Positions 17,481 to 25,974 of a stretch of 62,888 nt of DNA are shown one piece after another. Position 1 is the stretch's first letter. Each line of letters begins with the position of its first letter. The position numbers and the translations under genes are program-made. The notes under the pieces were generated by a model. That model ran no database searches and was not told the DNA's origin. It worked only from the letters and a program-made list of their open reading frames with translations. Source of the DNA: Pseudomonas sp. Irchel s3b2 (lineage in GTDB: Bacteria; Pseudomonadota; Gammaproteobacteria; Pseudomonadales; Pseudomonadaceae); the NCBI RefSeq assembly GCF_900187445.1, contig NZ_FYEB01000024.1, positions 1 to 62,888 on the forward strand, read 5' to 3'.

Positions 17481-18288
17481 CAGCAAATCCTTTACGGGTT
17501 TTTTGGAACCAGGCGAAACTGATCAAGGCAAAAACGAGGCTGCCCAGAAAGTACAGGGAAAACTCCCTTGGATTCGGGATCACGCCTTGAATCATGACGT
17601 CCCTGATAAATTCTATGGAGGGGGTTAATGGGTTGTAGTACAGGAATTTTTGATAATCCACTGGCAACGCGGATACAGGGTAAAAGACCGGTGACATGAA
17701 CAGCAGAGCGGTGGTGAAGATCCCGATGAACTGCGAAACGTCCCTGAAAAATACACCGAGCGATGACAGCAGCCATCCAGCCCCCATGGAGATAAGCACG
17801 ATGGGGATGAGTACTATCGGAGTAAGAAAAATGGTCAGTGGCGGTAGCGAAATAAAAATACTGTAGAACGCAAGCCAGACCACCAAGCTGATCACGGTAT
17901 GGAAAAGTGCCGCGCACAGCGAAATGATAGGAAGGATTTCCAGAGGGAAAATCACCTTCTTCACATAGTTGGTATTAGAAAGAATCAGCCCAGGTGCCCG
18001 ATTGATATTCTCGGAAAAAAGATTGAATACCAGCAATCCGGCAAAAAGCACAAGTGCAAACTCGGCTTTGGAGTCACTACCGCCACTCCAGCGCGCTTTG
18101 AACACTACGCTGAAAACAAAGGTGTATACAGCCAGAGTCAGTATTGGATTGAACAGTGACCAGAGCAGGCCGAAGAGCGAGCCTTGATACCGGCCAACGA
18201 CCTCTCGTTTTGTCAGTGCACTAATTAATCTACGATTTCTCCAGCTGGACCTGAAAATTTCGAGGGGAGAAATTGCATAACTCTGCAT
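17470..18288 (-). CDS. wzm: O-antigen ABC exporter permease
   Basis: Wzm is the membrane half of the ABC exporter that moves finished O-antigen on undecaprenyl diphosphate to the periplasm. The 272-residue protein has an amphipathic N-terminus (SPLEIFRSSWRNRRLI), the family segment LTKREVVGRYQGSLFGLLWSLFNPILTL, and six predicted membrane helices. It is first in the - strand operon with wzt and the large glycosyltransferase. No clear ribosome site precedes the ATG at 18288, so translation may be weak. Presence of wzm and wzt, with no flippase or polymerase in the locus, places this O-antigen in the ABC-dependent class. Confidence 0.95.
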   Translation of the reverse strand: MQSYAISPLEIFRSSWRNRRLISALTKREVVGRYQGSLFGLLWSLFNPILTLAVYTFVFSVVFKARWSGGSDSKAEFALVLFAGLLVFNLFSENINRAPGLILSNTNYVKKVIFPLEILPIISLCAALFHTVISLVVWLAFYSIFISLPPLTIFLTPIVLIPIVLISMGAGWLLSSLGVFFRDVSQFIGIFTTALLFMSPVFYPVSALPVDYQKFLYYNPLTPSIEFIRDVMIQGVIPNPREFSLYFLGSLVFALISFAWFQKTRKGFADVL

Positions 18289-19052
18289 TAGGAAAAAGAC
18301 TCCGCGGGGTAAGGATTGGCACAGTTTTTGTTCGGTGTAAAAGCTTCGTATGTGGTATCAATCGATTGTGGAATGATTGGACGCTCAAAACACCAGAAGC
18401 TGCCATGACCTGGGCGTGCACATGGAGGTCTGCGATGTTCGTCGCTTTCAGCAGCGTAGGGGGCAATCGGCGTCGGAAGGTCCCGCAGTTTCATAAATAG
18501 ACAGTCTCGACCATCAGGTATTCTAAATGTTGACTTGATAGAGAAGGGAGAACTCCAAGCGCCTGCCAAGCGACCTTTGTGTGGTCCTTGGTGAAAACGT
18601 GGTTGCTCGTTAATGTACCATAGACGTCGTGTTTTTCCGATCCGCGATTCCCGCTCATCGAGGCGTGAGAGGTCGGTGGTGGTTGGTCAAGTGATGGAGT
18701 ACTCCGGAAACGAGAGTTGGACGGCAGGTGCCCTCAGCGTCGATATCACTCCGCAGCGGCGCAAGGGTTACTTTCGCCCTTGCGAGTGATTTTTTTCTAT
18801 CCGTCCGGTGCCCGACGGACAGGCAGATTCCATTCGGCTGTTTTTTTGTATCCACCCATTCCTTAAGATGGATTTTTTGAAGGTCAACGACACGTCCGCT
18901 TCGTTTTTTCTTGTGCGTGCGTGTATGAAAAACTTTGAGTGACCTATCATTTATCGATGATTGAGGTAAGACGTACGGCGGCGGGGTTGGATTTCGTATG
19001 CTGAAGAGGGCTCTCGCTCCAGGGAGCACCAGGTCTGAACGGTTGAGTATTT
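18289..19052. other. Divergent control region between the wzm operon and wbpM
   Basis: No gene is supported in these 764 bases. The region must hold the promoter of the - strand wzm-wzt operon and that of wbpM on the + strand. It contains a strong + strand hairpin with a T run (18760-18796), a second palindrome, CCGTC with GACGG, near 18799-18817, and several T runs before wbpM. Such a long structured leader before wbpM would allow control by attenuation or antitermination, but I cannot identify a known motif such as the JUMPstart/ops element. Confidence 0.5.
18760..18796 (+). terminator. Terminator-like hairpin in the wbpM leader
   Basis: CGCAAGGG (18760-18767) pairs perfectly with CCCTTGCG (18777-18784) around a nine-base loop, and seven T or more follow after four bases. 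It reads on the + strand, about 260 bases before wbpM and with no + strand gene upstream. It could isolate wbpM from readthrough or act as an attenuator. Confidence 0.75.
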
Positions 19053-21047
19053 ATGGATAAAATTCGAACTTTTTTGCTTGCATTGCCACGTAGGCACAAA
19101 AGGCTCCTGCAAGTCATAACCGATACAGTACTCGTATGGCTGGCTCTCTGGCTTGCATTCATCGTGAGGCTGGGCATCGACGATATGTACAACCCCCTGA
19201 AGGTCCACTTCTGGCTCTTCGCCTGCGCGCCGGTTGTAGCCATTCCTTTATTCATCCGCTTCGGCATGTACCGAGCGGTCATGCGCTATTTTGGCAACGA
19301 TGCCCTGATAGCCATCATTAAGGCTGTCAGCCTTTCGTCGCTGATCCTGGCACTCGTCGTCTACTGGTACAGCAACCACCAGACTGTCGTCCCACGCTCC
19401 ATCATCTTCAACTACTGGTGGCTAAGCCTCGTCATCATCGGCGGCCTGCGCCTGTGTATGCGCCAGTACTTCATGGGCGACTGGTTCACCGCCGCGCAGC
19501 ACGTGCCGTTCACCAACCGCGACGACGGTCTCACCAAAGTCGCCATCTACGGCGCAGGCGTGGCAGGCAATCAGTTGGTTGCTGCCTTGCGCATGGGCCG
19601 GGTGATGCGCCCAGTGGCATTTATCGACGACGATTCCAGTATCGCCGATCGCTCTATCTCAGGCCTCAAGGTCTACAAACCCAAACACATTCAACAGATG
19701 ATCGATGTCACCGGCGCCCAGGAAATCCTCCTGGCCCTACCGTCATCCACCCGCGCACGACGCCGGGAAATCCTCAATCTCCTGGAAGATTATCCCCTTC
19801 ACGTACGAAGCGTGCCGAACTTCACCGATCTGGCCAGCGGCCGGGTCAAGGTTGAAGACATTCAGGAAGTGGATATCGCTGACTTGCTGGGGCGTGATGC
19901 CGTGCCAGCGCAGGCCGATTTGCTTGAGCGTTGTATCAAAGGCAAGACAGTGATGGTGACTGGCGCCGGCGGTTCGATCGGTTCGGAGTTGTGCCGGCAG
20001 ATTTTCTCCCTTGGCCCGACCACGCTTTTGTTGTTCGAGCACAGTGAATTCAATCTCTACAGCATTCTGTCGGAGCTGGAGCAGCGCGGCTGCCGTGAGT
20101 CGGTGTCGGTCAAGTTGTTGCCCATACTCGGTTCCATCCGTCACCCGCACAAGCTGCTCGATGTGATGAAGACCTGGCGCGTAGATACTGTCTATCACGC
20201 GGCTGCTTATAAACATGTGCCAATGGTAGAGCACAATATCGCTGAAGGCGTGCTCAACAATGTCATCGGCACATTGAACACCGCTCAGGCTGCCTTGCAG
20301 TCGGGTGTGGCCAACTTCGTGCTGATCTCCACCGATAAAGCCGTACGTCCGACCAACATCATGGGCAGCACCAAGCGTCTGGCGGAGTTGACCCTTCAGG
20401 CCCTTAGTCGTGAAATCGCCCCGGTATTGTTTGGTGACAAGGCCAATGTATCCCGGGTCAATAAAACCCGTTTCACCATGGTGCGTTTTGGCAATGTGTT
20501 GGGGTCGTCCGGTTCGGTGATTCCGTTGTTCCATAGCCAGATCAAGTCCGGTGGTCCGCTGACGGTCACGCACCCGAAGATCACTCGCTACTTCATGACC
20601 ATCCCCGAGGCCGCGCAACTGGTGATTCAGGCCGGTTCCATGGGGCAGGGGGGCGATGTGTTCGTGCTGGACATGGGCGAACCGGTGAAGATCGTCGAAT
20701 TAGCGGAGAAGATGATTCACCTGTCCGGTTTGAGCATCCGTTCGGAGAAGAACCTGCACGGTGACATTTCTATTGAGTTCACTGGCCTGCGTCCGGGCGA
20801 GAAGCTTTACGAAGAGTTACTGATCGGTGATAACGTCGCAGCGACGCCGCATCCGATGATCATGACCGCCAATGAAGACCACCTGCCCTGGGACGTGCTC
20901 AAGGGCCGTTTGACCGAGCTGTTGTTGGCTGTCGAGCAGGATGATTATTCCCGTGTGCGCCAGCTCCTGCGCGAAACGGTCAGTGGCTACACCCCCGATG
21001 GGGAGATCGTTGACTGGATCCACCAGCAACGCCGTCTCGAGCCCTGA
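19053..21047 (+). CDS. wbpM: UDP-GlcNAc 4,6-dehydratase, membrane-bound long form
   Basis: The 664-residue protein has four N-terminal membrane helices (to about residue 125), then two Rossmann regions. The second, with TGAGGSIGSE at about residues 303-312, belongs to the catalytic SDR domain. The motif STDKAVRPTNIMGSTK at 426-441 carries the Met437/Lys441 arrangement seen in WbpM-type enzymes in place of the usual Tyr. WbpM makes UDP-4-keto-6-deoxy sugars from UDP-GlcNAc, which the epimerase at 5341 can reduce for use by WbpL. As in P. aeruginosa, wbpM is the right boundary of the locus. The upstream leader is long and structured. Confidence 0.96.
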   Translation: MDKIRTFLLALPRRHKRLLQVITDTVLVWLALWLAFIVRLGIDDMYNPLKVHFWLFACAPVVAIPLFIRFGMYRAVMRYFGNDALIAIIKAVSLSSLILALVVYWYSNHQTVVPRSIIFNYWWLSLVIIGGLRLCMRQYFMGDWFTAAQHVPFTNRDDGLTKVAIYGAGVAGNQLVAALRMGRVMRPVAFIDDDSSIADRSISGLKVYKPKHIQQMIDVTGAQEILLALPSSTRARRREILNLLEDYPLHVRSVPNFTDLASGRVKVEDIQEVDIADLLGRDAVPAQADLLERCIKGKTVMVTGAGGSIGSELCRQIFSLGPTTLLLFEHSEFNLYSILSELEQRGCRESVSVKLLPILGSIRHPHKLLDVMKTWRVDTVYHAAAYKHVPMVEHNIAEGVLNNVIGTLNTAQAALQSGVANFVLISTDKAVRPTNIMGSTKRLAELTLQALSREIAPVLFGDKANVSRVNKTRFTMVRFGNVLGSSGSVIPLFHSQIKSGGPLTVTHPKITRYFMTIPEAAQLVIQAGSMGQGGDVFVLDMGEPVKIVELAEKMIHLSGLSIRSEKNLHGDISIEFTGLRPGEKLYEELLIGDNVAATPHPMIMTANEDHLPWDVLKGRLTELLLAVEQDDYSRVRQLLRETVSGYTPDGEIVDWIHQQRRLEP

Positions 21048-21159
21048 TTGTTTCACATCCTGTAACGGACACATTTTTGACAGCTCCATTACATCGCCTA
21101 AGTTTAGGAGGCAGCTTCGGAAAAGCTGCTTTCTCAATCGATGTCATGGAGCTTCATTT

Positions 21160-21495
21160 ATGCGTACTGGCTATTTCTACTCTCTGATTTTTGCCCTGCT
21201 CACCAGCGCCTCTATTGCGGCCATCGCTGCGCCGACGGTTGCGCCAGAGGCTGCCAAGGCACCCTTGATGCTGGACGTTGCCGCCAAGGCTCAAACCGCC
21301 AAGGTCGATCTCAATGGGGCCGATGCGCCGACTCTGCAGCGCGAGTTGTCCGGGATCGGTGAGGCGAAGGCCAAGGCGATTGTTGCGTATCGTGAGAGTA
21401 ATGGGCCATTTTCGTCTGTCGACGAATTGTTGGAAGTGAAAGGGATCGGCAAAGCCATTCTGGACAAGAATCGCGAGAAGCTGGAAGTGAACTAA
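21160..21495 (+). CDS. ComEA-like helix-hairpin-helix protein
   Basis: The 111-residue protein begins with a signal peptide (about residues 1-23, ending AIAA). Its C-terminal half carries paired helix-hairpin-helix elements, VDLNGADAPTLQRELSGIG and then VDELLEVKGIGKAIL, a non-specific DNA-binding fold. In competent bacteria ComEA binds incoming DNA in the periplasm; in Pseudomonas these small proteins are found just downstream of wbpM and their exact role is less certain. I take the ATG at 21160, with GGAG nine bases before it, because it gives a proper signal peptide. A strong terminator follows. Confidence 0.9.
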   Translation: MRTGYFYSLIFALLTSASIAAIAAPTVAPEAAKAPLMLDVAAKAQTAKVDLNGADAPTLQRELSGIGEAKAKAIVAYRESNGPFSSVDELLEVKGIGKAILDKNREKLEVN

Positions 21496-21516
21496 GCTTG
21501 TAAGTCCATGCCAAGA

Positions 21517-21540
21517 GGCCGGTCATTGACCGGCCTTTTT
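21517..21540 (+). terminator. Terminator of the comEA-like gene
   Basis: GGCCGGTC (21517-21524) pairs with GACCGGCC (21528-21535) around a three-base loop and is followed by five T. It lies 22 bases after the stop codon and ends the wbpM-comEA unit. Confidence 0.92.
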
Positions 21541-21701
21541 GTTTATTGCCGCAGAGGGTGATCTGACAGCCTTTCATCGGAGGGCGAAAAATTACGGCTA
21601 TCATATGACACTTAAATTATGCCTATAATAAATTCGTCATTCGCTGAAGCGCCCTGACTTTAGGCGCTCGCCTTCCTCACGCATCCTCCAGGAGCATTGT
21701 C

Positions 21702-22496
21702 ATGAATTCTGTCCAGACCCAAGGTACGGCCCTCGTCACCGGTGCTTCTTCCGGCATTGGTGCGGTTTACGCAGAGCGGTTGGCGGCGCGTGGTTTTGAT
21801 TTGTTGCTGGTGGCCCGTGATCTGGAACGGCTGGAGGCCGCCGCGAGCAAGTTGCGCGCCGCGCATGGTGTTCAGGTAGAGGTGCTGAAGGCGGATCTGA
21901 CGCTAAAGGATGATGTGCTGAAGCTTGAGCAGCGTCTGCGCAGCGATTCAACTATCAGCCTGTTGCTGAACAACGCCGGTGTCGCGGCGGATGGTTTGCT
22001 CGCCAATGCGGATATGGATCAGCTGGAACGTTTGATTCAACTGAACGTCATCTCGGTGACGCGCCTGGCCTCGGCGGCGGCGGCCGGTTTTTCCAAGGCG
22101 GGTCGCGGGACGATCATTAACATCGCATCCGTGGTGGCGTTGTTTCCGGAGCGGTTCAATGCGACGTACAGCGCAAGCAAAGCTTACGTGTTGAGCCTGA
22201 CTCAGTCGTTGAACGCTGAACTGCAGGGCACCGGGGTTCAGGTTCAAGCGGTGTTGCCGGGCGTAACACGCACCGAGATTCTGGAGCGCTCCGGTATCGA
22301 TGCGACCCAGATTCCGGCGGACATGATCATGGAAGCGGGGGAGATGGTCGATGCAGCATTGTCGGGTCTGGATCAGGGTGAGTTGATCACCATTCCTTCC
22401 TTGCCGAATGCCTCCGAGTGGGAGGCCTTTATGGCGGCGCGTCATGCGATGGCGCCGAATCTGTCCAGAAGTACGGCCGCCACGCGTTACAAGTGA
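21702..22496 (+). CDS. SDR family oxidoreductase
   Basis: A classical short-chain dehydrogenase/reductase of 264 residues. It has the cofactor motif TGASSGIG at residues 13-20, the structural NNAG near residue 88, a serine strand (IINIASVVA) and the catalytic YSASK with Tyr156 and Lys160. Substrate cannot be read from sequence. It lies 32 bases before a FabF-type condensing enzyme on the same strand, so the pair is probably cotranscribed. Together they suggest reduction or modification of an acyl chain or small ketone rather than bulk fatty-acid synthesis, for which fabG would be expected in the fab cluster. Confidence 0.9.
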   Translation: MNSVQTQGTALVTGASSGIGAVYAERLAARGFDLLLVARDLERLEAAASKLRAAHGVQVEVLKADLTLKDDVLKLEQRLRSDSTISLLLNNAGVAADGLLANADMDQLERLIQLNVISVTRLASAAAAGFSKAGRGTIINIASVVALFPERFNATYSASKAYVLSLTQSLNAELQGTGVQVQAVLPGVTRTEILERSGIDATQIPADMIMEAGEMVDAALSGLDQGELITIPSLPNASEWEAFMAARHAMAPNLSRSTAATRYK

Positions 22497-22528
22497 GGTG
22501 CCATGAATCGGCTTGAGGTATTTGCGCT

Positions 22529-23803
22529 ATGAGTAATCGTCGAGTAGTAGTCACGGGCATGGGCCTGGTGTCGCCGTTGGGTAGCGGCGTCGAAGAGGTT
22601 TGGGCGCGTCTGTTGGCCGGGCGTTCCGGGTTACGGGCGTTGCCGGACGAGGTAGTTGCCGATCTGCCGGCGAAGGTCGGTGGCGCGGTGCAGTCCCTGG
22701 CGGAAGATCCCGAGGCGGGTTTTGACCCGGATCGGGCAACGTCACCTAAAGAACAGAAGAAGATGGACCGCTTCATAGTGTTTGCCATGGAAGCGGCGCG
22801 TCAGGCGCTGGAGCAGGCTGGTTGGCAAGCGCTAGACGCCAATGCCCAGGAGCGCACTGCCACCATTATCGGCTCGGGCGTGGGTGGTTTCGGCGCGATT
22901 GCCGATGCGGTGCGCACCACCGACAGCCGTGGTCCGCGACGTTTGTCGCCGTTCACCATTCCTTCGTTTCTGGTCAACCTTGCGGCGGGCCATGTGTCGA
23001 TCGAGCACGGTTTCAAGGGCCCTTTGGGAGCTCCGGTAACAGCGTGCGCGGCCGGGGTTCAGGCGATTGGTGACGCGGCGCGGCTGATTCGATGTGGCGA
23101 GGCGGACATTGCGGTGTGCGGCGGGGCGGAGGCGGCGATCGATCGGGTCAGCCTCGCGGGGTTCGCGGCGGCTCGGGCCTTGTCCAGCGGTTACAACGAC
23201 ACCCCGGAGCGCGCCTCCCGGCCGTTCGACAGTGGTCGCGATGGCTTTGTGATGGGTGAGGGGTCGGGCCTTCTGGTGATCGAATCCCTGGAACATGCCC
23301 TGGCGCGCGGCGCTCAGCCGTTGGCCGAGGTGGTCGGTTATGGCACCAGTGCTGATGCCTATCACCTGACAGCGGGGCCTGAAGATGGCAGCGGTGCACG
23401 ACGGGCGATGTCGCTGGCGTTGGCCCAAGCGGGCATTTCGCCAGCGCAGGTGCAGCATCTCAACGCTCACGCCACTTCTACCCCGGTTGGGGATTTGGGG
23501 GAATTGGCGGCCATCAAGTCGTTGTTCGGCTCGGACAACAACATAGCCGTGACAGCGACCAAGTCCGCGACCGGGCATTTGCTCGGCGCTGCTGGCGGGA
23601 TCGAGGCGATCTTCACCCTGTTGGCGCTTCGCGATCAGGTGGTGCCGGCCACGCTTAACTTCGATAACCCGGATCCGGCCACCCAAGGCGTGGACATTGT
23701 TCACGGTCAGGCACGGCCAATGGCGATTGAGTACGCGATGTCCAACGGCTTCGGATTTGGCGGCGTGAACGCCAGCGTGTTGTTCAAATACTGGGAGGGC
23801 TAG
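22529..23803 (+). CDS. fabF: Beta-ketoacyl-ACP synthase II paralogue
   Basis: This 424-residue condensing enzyme extends acyl-ACP with malonyl-ACP. The Cys-His-His triad is intact: Cys173 in VTACAAG, His314 in NAHATST, and His350 in KSATGHLLGA. The C-terminal SNGFGFGGVNAS is typical of FabF/KAS II. It is not in the usual fabD-fabG-acpP-fabF cluster, so it is likely a second copy with a special role, perhaps with the adjacent SDR. The next gene, a GntR regulator, begins 74 bases later behind a palindromic site, which suggests a separate promoter there. Confidence 0.93.
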   Translation: MSNRRVVVTGMGLVSPLGSGVEEVWARLLAGRSGLRALPDEVVADLPAKVGGAVQSLAEDPEAGFDPDRATSPKEQKKMDRFIVFAMEAARQALEQAGWQALDANAQERTATIIGSGVGGFGAIADAVRTTDSRGPRRLSPFTIPSFLVNLAAGHVSIEHGFKGPLGAPVTACAAGVQAIGDAARLIRCGEADIAVCGGAEAAIDRVSLAGFAAARALSSGYNDTPERASRPFDSGRDGFVMGEGSGLLVIESLEHALARGAQPLAEVVGYGTSADAYHLTAGPEDGSGARRAMSLALAQAGISPAQVQHLNAHATSTPVGDLGELAAIKSLFGSDNNIAVTATKSATGHLLGAAGGIEAIFTLLALRDQVVPATLNFDNPDPATQGVDIVHGQARPMAIEYAMSNGFGFGGVNASVLFKYWEG

Positions 23804-23849
23804 TTCACGACAGGTGATGGCACGAATAGTGATTACTCATTCGCTGACG

Positions 23850-23862
23850 ATTGTTGAACAAT
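23850..23862 (+). promoter_or_regulatory. Candidate GntR operator
   Basis: ATTGTTGAACAAT is a perfect six-base inverted repeat around one base. It lies 15 bases before the start codon of the GntR-family regulator, a position suited to autorepression. FCD-type GntR regulators commonly bind short palindromes of this size; binding here is inferred. Confidence 0.6.
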
Positions 23863-23877
23863 CATGAGGCGTTGAGT

Positions 23878-24531
23878 ATGAGCAGCGGACTGTCCCTGGC
23901 CGACCACATCACATTGGAGTTACGCGCTGACATCATCGGCGGGCGCCTGCTACCTGGCATGGCGCTGGTGGAAAACGATTTGGTGTCGGCCTACAACGCC
24001 TCGCGAAACACAATTCGCGAGGCGTTGCACCGTCTGGGGCAGGAAGGGCTGACTCGTTATGTCCGCAACAAAGGCGTGATGGTGCGCAGGCTGGGGGTTG
24101 ATGATGTGCGCGATCTGTTCAAGGTCCGTCGCACCCTTGAACTGCAGGCCATCAGCGCCAGTCAGCCATTACGTGAGTATCAGTCCGACCGGATGCTCGA
24201 AGCCCTGGAGGCCGCCGAACTGGCGCGGGAGCGTGAGGACTGGCGCGCGGTCGGCACCCACAGCCTGGCATTTCACCAACACATCGTCGGATTGCTGCGC
24301 AGTCCATTGTTCGATGAGTTCTTCACCAACGTCGTCGCGCAACTGCGCCTGGTGTTTTGCACCGCGCCTGATGAATCACGTTTTCAGGCGCCCTGGCTGG
24401 CGCGTGACCGGCAGATACATGACTTGCTGGCCGACGGCGACAAACGCGCAGCCGGGGACGCCATGAGCCTCTATCTCGACGACTCCGAACACCTCCTGTT
24501 GCAAATGCTTGTCCCTTCTTCCCATCACTGA
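23878..24531 (+). CDS. GntR-family regulator with FCD domain
   Basis: The 217-residue protein has an N-terminal winged helix-turn-helix (about residues 8-72, with LVSAYNASRNTIREALHRLGQEGLTRY) and an all-helical FCD effector domain (about 80-210) of the FadR/VanR group, which typically senses small carboxylic acids or amines. The ATG at 23878 is chosen because GAGG precedes it and the protein then starts just before the DNA-binding domain; an ATG would also be possible at 23851, inside the palindrome. It lies 16 bases before the DUF1989 gene and likely controls it and the nearby permease. Confidence 0.92.
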   Translation: MSSGLSLADHITLELRADIIGGRLLPGMALVENDLVSAYNASRNTIREALHRLGQEGLTRYVRNKGVMVRRLGVDDVRDLFKVRRTLELQAISASQPLREYQSDRMLEALEAAELAREREDWRAVGTHSLAFHQHIVGLLRSPLFDEFFTNVVAQLRLVFCTAPDESRFQAPWLARDRQIHDLLADGDKRAAGDAMSLYLDDSEHLLLQMLVPSSHH

Positions 24532-24547
24532 TCGAGGATTTTGTGCC

Positions 24548-25399
24548 ATGTACAAAGACTATCCGGCGGCCTATCAAGTCAGCAAAGGCTCGGCCTTGCA
24601 GGTGGACACAACTTTTTACGAACAGATCCGTGACCAGAAGACCGGGCGCACGCTGATCGAACAGTTCGAAGTGCCGATCCGCACCGGCCGCGCCTGGAAT
24701 GTGCCGGCCGGGCATGTGTTCAGGGTCACGACCCCGGTCGGCCCGCAAGTCGGGGACTTCAATGTCTGGAATGCTCACGACCCGCGCGAACGTTTGTGGG
24801 CCGCACGGACCCGGCAATTACAGGGCGCCCATGTCAGCACCCATGACCGGCTCTGGTCGAACCTGCCGTTCTTGCGACCGCTGGTGACGATCACCGACGA
24901 CAGTCTGGCCGGGTATGGCATCGACGAACATGGCGGGCGTTTGCACGATTTGCTGGGGACACGCTGCGATCCGTATGTGAACAAAATGCTGACAGGCGAG
25001 GACTTCCATCATCATTGCCACTCGAATCTGACTCGCGCCGTGTTGCCCCATGGCCTGACCGAGTTTGACGTGCATGATGTGCTGAACATTTTCCAGTGCA
25101 CCGGCCTGAACCACGACGACATGTACTTCATGAAAGCCTGTCCGGCGCAGCAGGGCGATTATCTGGAGTTCTTTGCCGAGATTGATTTGCTGTGCGCGCT
25201 GTCAACCTGTCCGGGTGGCGATCTGTCGCTGGCCATGTGGGGGCCGGATGCGCAGGATCCGTTGAGCGTGTGTCGCCCACTGGGGGTGGAGATTTATCGG
25301 TTGGAGGCGTCGTTGCTTGAAGGCTGGAGCCAGCCGGAACGTGCGGCTTACAAAGGGCTGCATGGTTTGCACATTGCCAAGGCGGATTGGGAGAAATAG
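24548..25399 (+). CDS. DUF1989 (urea carboxylase-associated) family protein
   Basis: The 283-residue protein belongs to the DUF1989 family often found with urea carboxylase or with amine and amino-acid permeases. Visible conserved parts are PVGPQVGDFNVW, the STHDRLWSN segment, a Cys/His-rich DFHHHCHSNL near residue 155, and the C-terminal CALSTCPGGDL. The Cys and His clusters suggest metal binding. It starts 16 bases after the GntR gene with a GAGGA site, so they form an operon. No urea carboxylase genes are in the window; the ethanolamine permease 0.6 kb away suggests an amine or amide substrate. Confidence 0.88.
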   Translation: MYKDYPAAYQVSKGSALQVDTTFYEQIRDQKTGRTLIEQFEVPIRTGRAWNVPAGHVFRVTTPVGPQVGDFNVWNAHDPRERLWAARTRQLQGAHVSTHDRLWSNLPFLRPLVTITDDSLAGYGIDEHGGRLHDLLGTRCDPYVNKMLTGEDFHHHCHSNLTRAVLPHGLTEFDVHDVLNIFQCTGLNHDDMYFMKACPAQQGDYLEFFAEIDLLCALSTCPGGDLSLAMWGPDAQDPLSVCRPLGVEIYRLEASLLEGWSQPERAAYKGLHGLHIAKADWEK

Positions 25400-25407
25400 A
25401 ACCGCTT

Positions 25408-25530
25408 TTGTGGCGAGGGGGGGCAAGCGCAATTCCTGTAGGAGCGGGCTTGCCCGCGAAGGCGGCCGTCCACCCGAAATTGATGTCGCCTGACACTCCG
25501 CTTTCGCGAGCAAGCTCGCTCCTACAGGGT
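25408..25530. repeat. REP pair (REPIN)
   Basis: Two REP units in opposite orientation, GTAGGAGCGGGCTTGCCCGCG near 25438-25458 and its inverted relative CGCGAGCAAGCTCGCTCCTAC near 25505-25525, flank a short spacer. A partial GTGGCGAGG unit lies at 25410. They sit between the ends of two convergent genes, the usual place for these short palindromes, and could also slow or stop transcription. Confidence 0.9.
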
Positions 25531-25583
25531 TCCGCACCTTAACTGACAGGCATTGGGGCAAGCTCCCTCACCACAATTTTTGG

Positions 25584-25751
25584 TCAGCGGTCCTGCGCAT
25601 CCTTGGCATCCGCTTCCGCATTGCGTTCGGCGACGCGTTTGCGTTGCTCTTCGGTCAACTCGACCTTGTTGGCGGTGTCGCGCAGCATCATCAAACCGCC
25701 AACGATCGAGCCGATGGCAACGATCAGAATCAACCAGGCATACCAAGGCAT
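25584..25751 (-). CDS. DUF2897 small membrane protein
   Basis: A 55-residue protein starting MPWYAWLILIVAIGSIVGGL, with one membrane helix followed by a charged tail (TEEQRKRVAERNAEADAKD) likely in the cytoplasm. The ATG at 25751 has AGGAGA six bases upstream and gives the family length; the longer reading from 25844 is not supported. Function is unknown. It is a single-gene unit or the last gene after the permease on the same strand, though the 220-base spacing before the permease stop points to its own promoter. Confidence 0.85.
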   Translation of the reverse strand: MPWYAWLILIVAIGSIVGGLMMLRDTANKVELTEEQRKRVAERNAEADAKDAQDR

Positions 25752-25974
25752 AACGGCTCTCCTTAAAAGCAGGCCGATGGGCGAGGGTTCGCCGATCGAT
25801 CCTGCATACCACTTTTGAGCGAAAGCATTTCGCAGTGGTTCCATTCTAGGCCTGTTATGCCCCGTTCATCTGCGCCACGTCTTCGAAACTTGCACATTCC
25901 CCCCTCACATCATGCCGCGCCGATGAAAAAGCCTTCGCCGGCAAGCCGGGCTCCTACGGAAGCGGTGTGTGAAG

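Noticed and set aside
4421..18288. Wzx/Wzy-dependent O-antigen assembly
   Set aside because: No flippase or polymerase with the expected many-helix profile is present; the polytopic proteins are acyltransferases, WbpL and Wzm.
22832..23704. 290-codon - strand frame opposite fabF
   Set aside because: A shadow of fabF codon bias, with Arg/Gln/His-rich composition and no domain.
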